Assembly: GCF_014851395.1 (NCBI RefSeq)
Contig: NW_024043372.1
Span: 18,585,665 to 18,649,664, forward strand
Source of the DNA: Micropterus salmoides
Lineage: Eukaryota; Chordata; Actinopteri; Centrarchiformes; Centrarchidae
Length of the DNA stretch: 64,000 nucleotides
Reading direction: 5' to 3'
Shown here: piece by piece, positions 61,971 to 64,000 of the stretch
Layout of the letters: each line of letters starts with the position of its first letter
How positions within the stretch are numbered: position 1 is the first letter of the stretch
Position numbers and translations under genes: made by a program
The notes under the pieces: model-generated
The model's input: the letters and a program-made list of their open reading frames with translations, nothing else
The model's database searches: none
Told to the model about the DNA's origin: nothing

Positions 61971-62695
61971 ACCAGCATGACGTGGTGTCGAAAAAACAAA
62001 AAAAACAGTGTATCATGATCATCACTGTTAGCAAATGTAATAAGGCTTTTGTATGGATTCTGCTGAAAGTTTAGCATCTTTTAAAGGCTTGTTATTTATG
62101 TTATTCTGAGATTTGTGAATGACTGGAGTTTTACAGTTTACTATGAAGACGTAACATGTTAAAATTGAGTGTCAGTGCATAAGTGATAAGAATGATTATA
62201 CCAATATTTTCAATATGCAGTCACATGATCCTTAAAACAAGTTGATTCAGTATTCCCTGTAGATTATTTACCCATCCTTTCTTATTTCTGTCCTTACACC
62301 CTGCCTAACACCTGAATTTACCCTCTGACCTATCTTATCTAATGATTTATGAAGGTGGGTCAATACAGTGCTATGGGTACTTTGACTGGAATATTTCACC
62401 CGCCATCCATGCTGTAAAGTGTCATAAACCCCATTAGTCCATGCTGGGCTGTCCAATAGCTGTGCGTATGTGATTTTATTCACTCATAAAGAATGAAATC
62501 CCAAGTCAATGTTGGGATACTTTGGCTTTTGTCTCCATCCAATAATGTAAAGCACTCAAGGCTTTTGATGAGCTCCGCAAATCGATAGGTTAACAGCCAC
62601 TTCACATAAACTGGGACCTACAGTATGTCAAGGGGTCTTAAACTATTCAGGGGACAGAGTCGTGGGACTTTTTTGCACAAATACAGACATAAACT

Positions 62696-63727
62696 ACACT
62701 GCTCAAAAAAATAAAGGGAACACTAAAATAACACATCCTAGATCTGAATGAATGAAATAATCTCATTAAATACTCGTTTCTTTACATAGTTGAATGTGCT
62801 GACAACAAAATCACACAAAAATTATCAATGGAAATCAAATCTATCAACCCATGGAGGTCTGGATTTGGAGTCGCACTCAAAATCAAAGTGGAAAACCACA
62901 CTACAGGCCGATCCAACTTTGATGTAATGTCCTTAAAACAAGTCAAAATGAGGCTCAGTAGTGTGTGTGGCCTCCACGTGCCTGTATGACCTCGCTACAA
63001 CACCTGGGCATGCTCCTGATGAGGTGGCGGATGGTCTCCTGAGGGATCTCCTCCCAGACCTGGACTAAAGCATCAAGCAACTCCTGGATAGTCTGTGGTG
63101 CAACGTGGCGTTGGTGGATGGAGCGAGACTTGATGTCCCAGATGTGCTCAATTGGATTCAGGTCTGGGGAACGGGCAGGCCAGTCCATAGCATTAATGCA
63201 TTCCTCTTGCAGGAACTGCTGACACACTCCAGCCACATGAGGTCTAGCATTGTCTTGCATTAGGAGGAACCCAGGGCCAACCGCACCAGCATATGGTCTC
63301 ACAAGGGGTCTGAGGATCTCATCTTGGTACCTAATGGCAGTCAGGCTACCTCTGGCGAGCACATGGAGGGCTATGTGAACCTGCTTTCATCTGTGAAGAT
63401 CACAGGCACCAGTGGCGAATTTGCCAATCTTGGTGTTCTCTGGCAAATGCCAAACGTCCTGCATGGTGTTGAGCTGTTAGCATAACCTCCACGTCTCCTG
63501 ACGTACTGGCCTGTTTCCAGGTAGCTCCTCCATGCTCTGGACGCTACGCTGACAGACACAGCAAACCTTCTTACCACAGCTCGCATTGATGTACCATCCT
63601 GGATGAGCTGCACTACCTGGGCCACTTGTGTGGGTTGTAGACTCCGTCTCATGCTACCACTAGAGTGAAAGCACCGCCAGCATTCAAAAGTGACCAAAAC
63701 ATCAGCCAGGAAGCATAGGAACTGATA
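62696..63727 (-). mobile_element. Tc1-like transposon with internal deletions
   Basis: The right-hand terminus of the element (left in this window) is CACTGCTCAAAAAAATAAAG at 62697. The minus strand encodes the transposase C-terminal half (62955-63362: QDNARPHVAGVCQQFL and ARSPDLNPIEHIWD, carrying DDE-type residues). The N-terminal helix-turn-helix (63500-63650: LQPTQVAQVVQLIQDG and MRAVVRRFAVSVSVASRAW) is also present. Near 63370-63378 and again near 63480 the sequence skips parts of the protein. The other inverted terminus is missing after 63727. The copy is non-functional. Confidence 0.88.
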
Positions 63728-64000
63728 ATTGATTAAAAAGCTTTGTCTGAAACAACAACAACAATAAGGACAGGTGTACGCTTGCATTTGTAATGATTAC
63801 GTTACGATTGAAAACTAACAAGTTGACAACATTGCTAAGCTAAACACAAAGTGCCACAACACAAGACATCGCAGCATTATTTATTAGTTCAACAGAAAGA
63901 ACTCCAGCTCGGTGTCTGTCTTGCAGCCTCTTATTTCACGAAAGCTCTCGCCAACATCCGGAAACCTCTTGCTTGGCCACTGTCTTTTTCTCTTCTTAGC
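63728..64000. other. Right edge, no feature recognised
   Basis: AT-rich up to about 63880, then a stretch (63890-64000: CTCGGTGTCTGTCTTGCAGC and CACGAAAGCTCTCGCC) that contains a possible TTGCAG acceptor. It could be the start of an exon or another repeat; it cannot be decided at the window edge. Confidence 0.2.

Overview
This is vertebrate nuclear DNA. Small coding exons with GT/AG borders are separated by long introns, and the gaps are filled with repeats typical of teleost fish: a DIRS-type retroelement, Tc1-like elements, hAT and piggyBac-like non-autonomous elements, a tRNA-derived SINE and LINE 3' tails. The protein matches and this repeat mix point to a teleost, probably a percomorph. 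The second step is inference. No bacterial gene, rRNA, CRISPR array or viral genome was seen.

Layout. (1) 2300-16821, minus: at least 18 coding exons of a long coiled-coil protein, probably ccdc30, whose 3' part runs off the left edge. Its introns carry many transposon remnants, and a block of its coil exons has been tandemly duplicated. (2) 18.8-24.2 kb, plus: emp3, a four-membrane-segment PMP22/EMP protein. A degraded DIRS element (20114-22480) sits in its presumed first intron. (3) 25.5-30.4 kb, plus: a FAM83-family gene, most like fam83e. (4) 32.07-38.66 kb, plus: utp3 (SAS10), an SSU processome component, in 16 exons. (5) 39.12-40.80 kb, minus: ppcs, phosphopantothenoylcysteine synthetase, tail to tail with utp3. 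(6) 45.0-45.4 kb: a GC-rich promoter and first exon of an unidentified plus-strand gene. The remaining 18.6 kb shows no coding exon and reads as a large first intron with stretches that look conserved, mixed with nested transposons.

The genes do not form one pathway. The useful context is synteny: ccdc30 and ppcs are neighbours in human (1p34), while EMP3 and FAM83E lie close together elsewhere (19q13). These links support the calls and suggest a rearranged or ancestral linkage.

The most unusual structure is at 49413-52651. About 0.47 kb of apparently unique DNA recurs as a diverged inverted copy inside a nest of hAT-like elements, so a transposon may have captured host sequence. Other notable items are the duplicated coil exons, one of which lost its normal splice acceptor to an AT repeat; a 43-base near-perfect palindrome; and a decayed copy of ppcs exon 3 in the ppcs leader intron.
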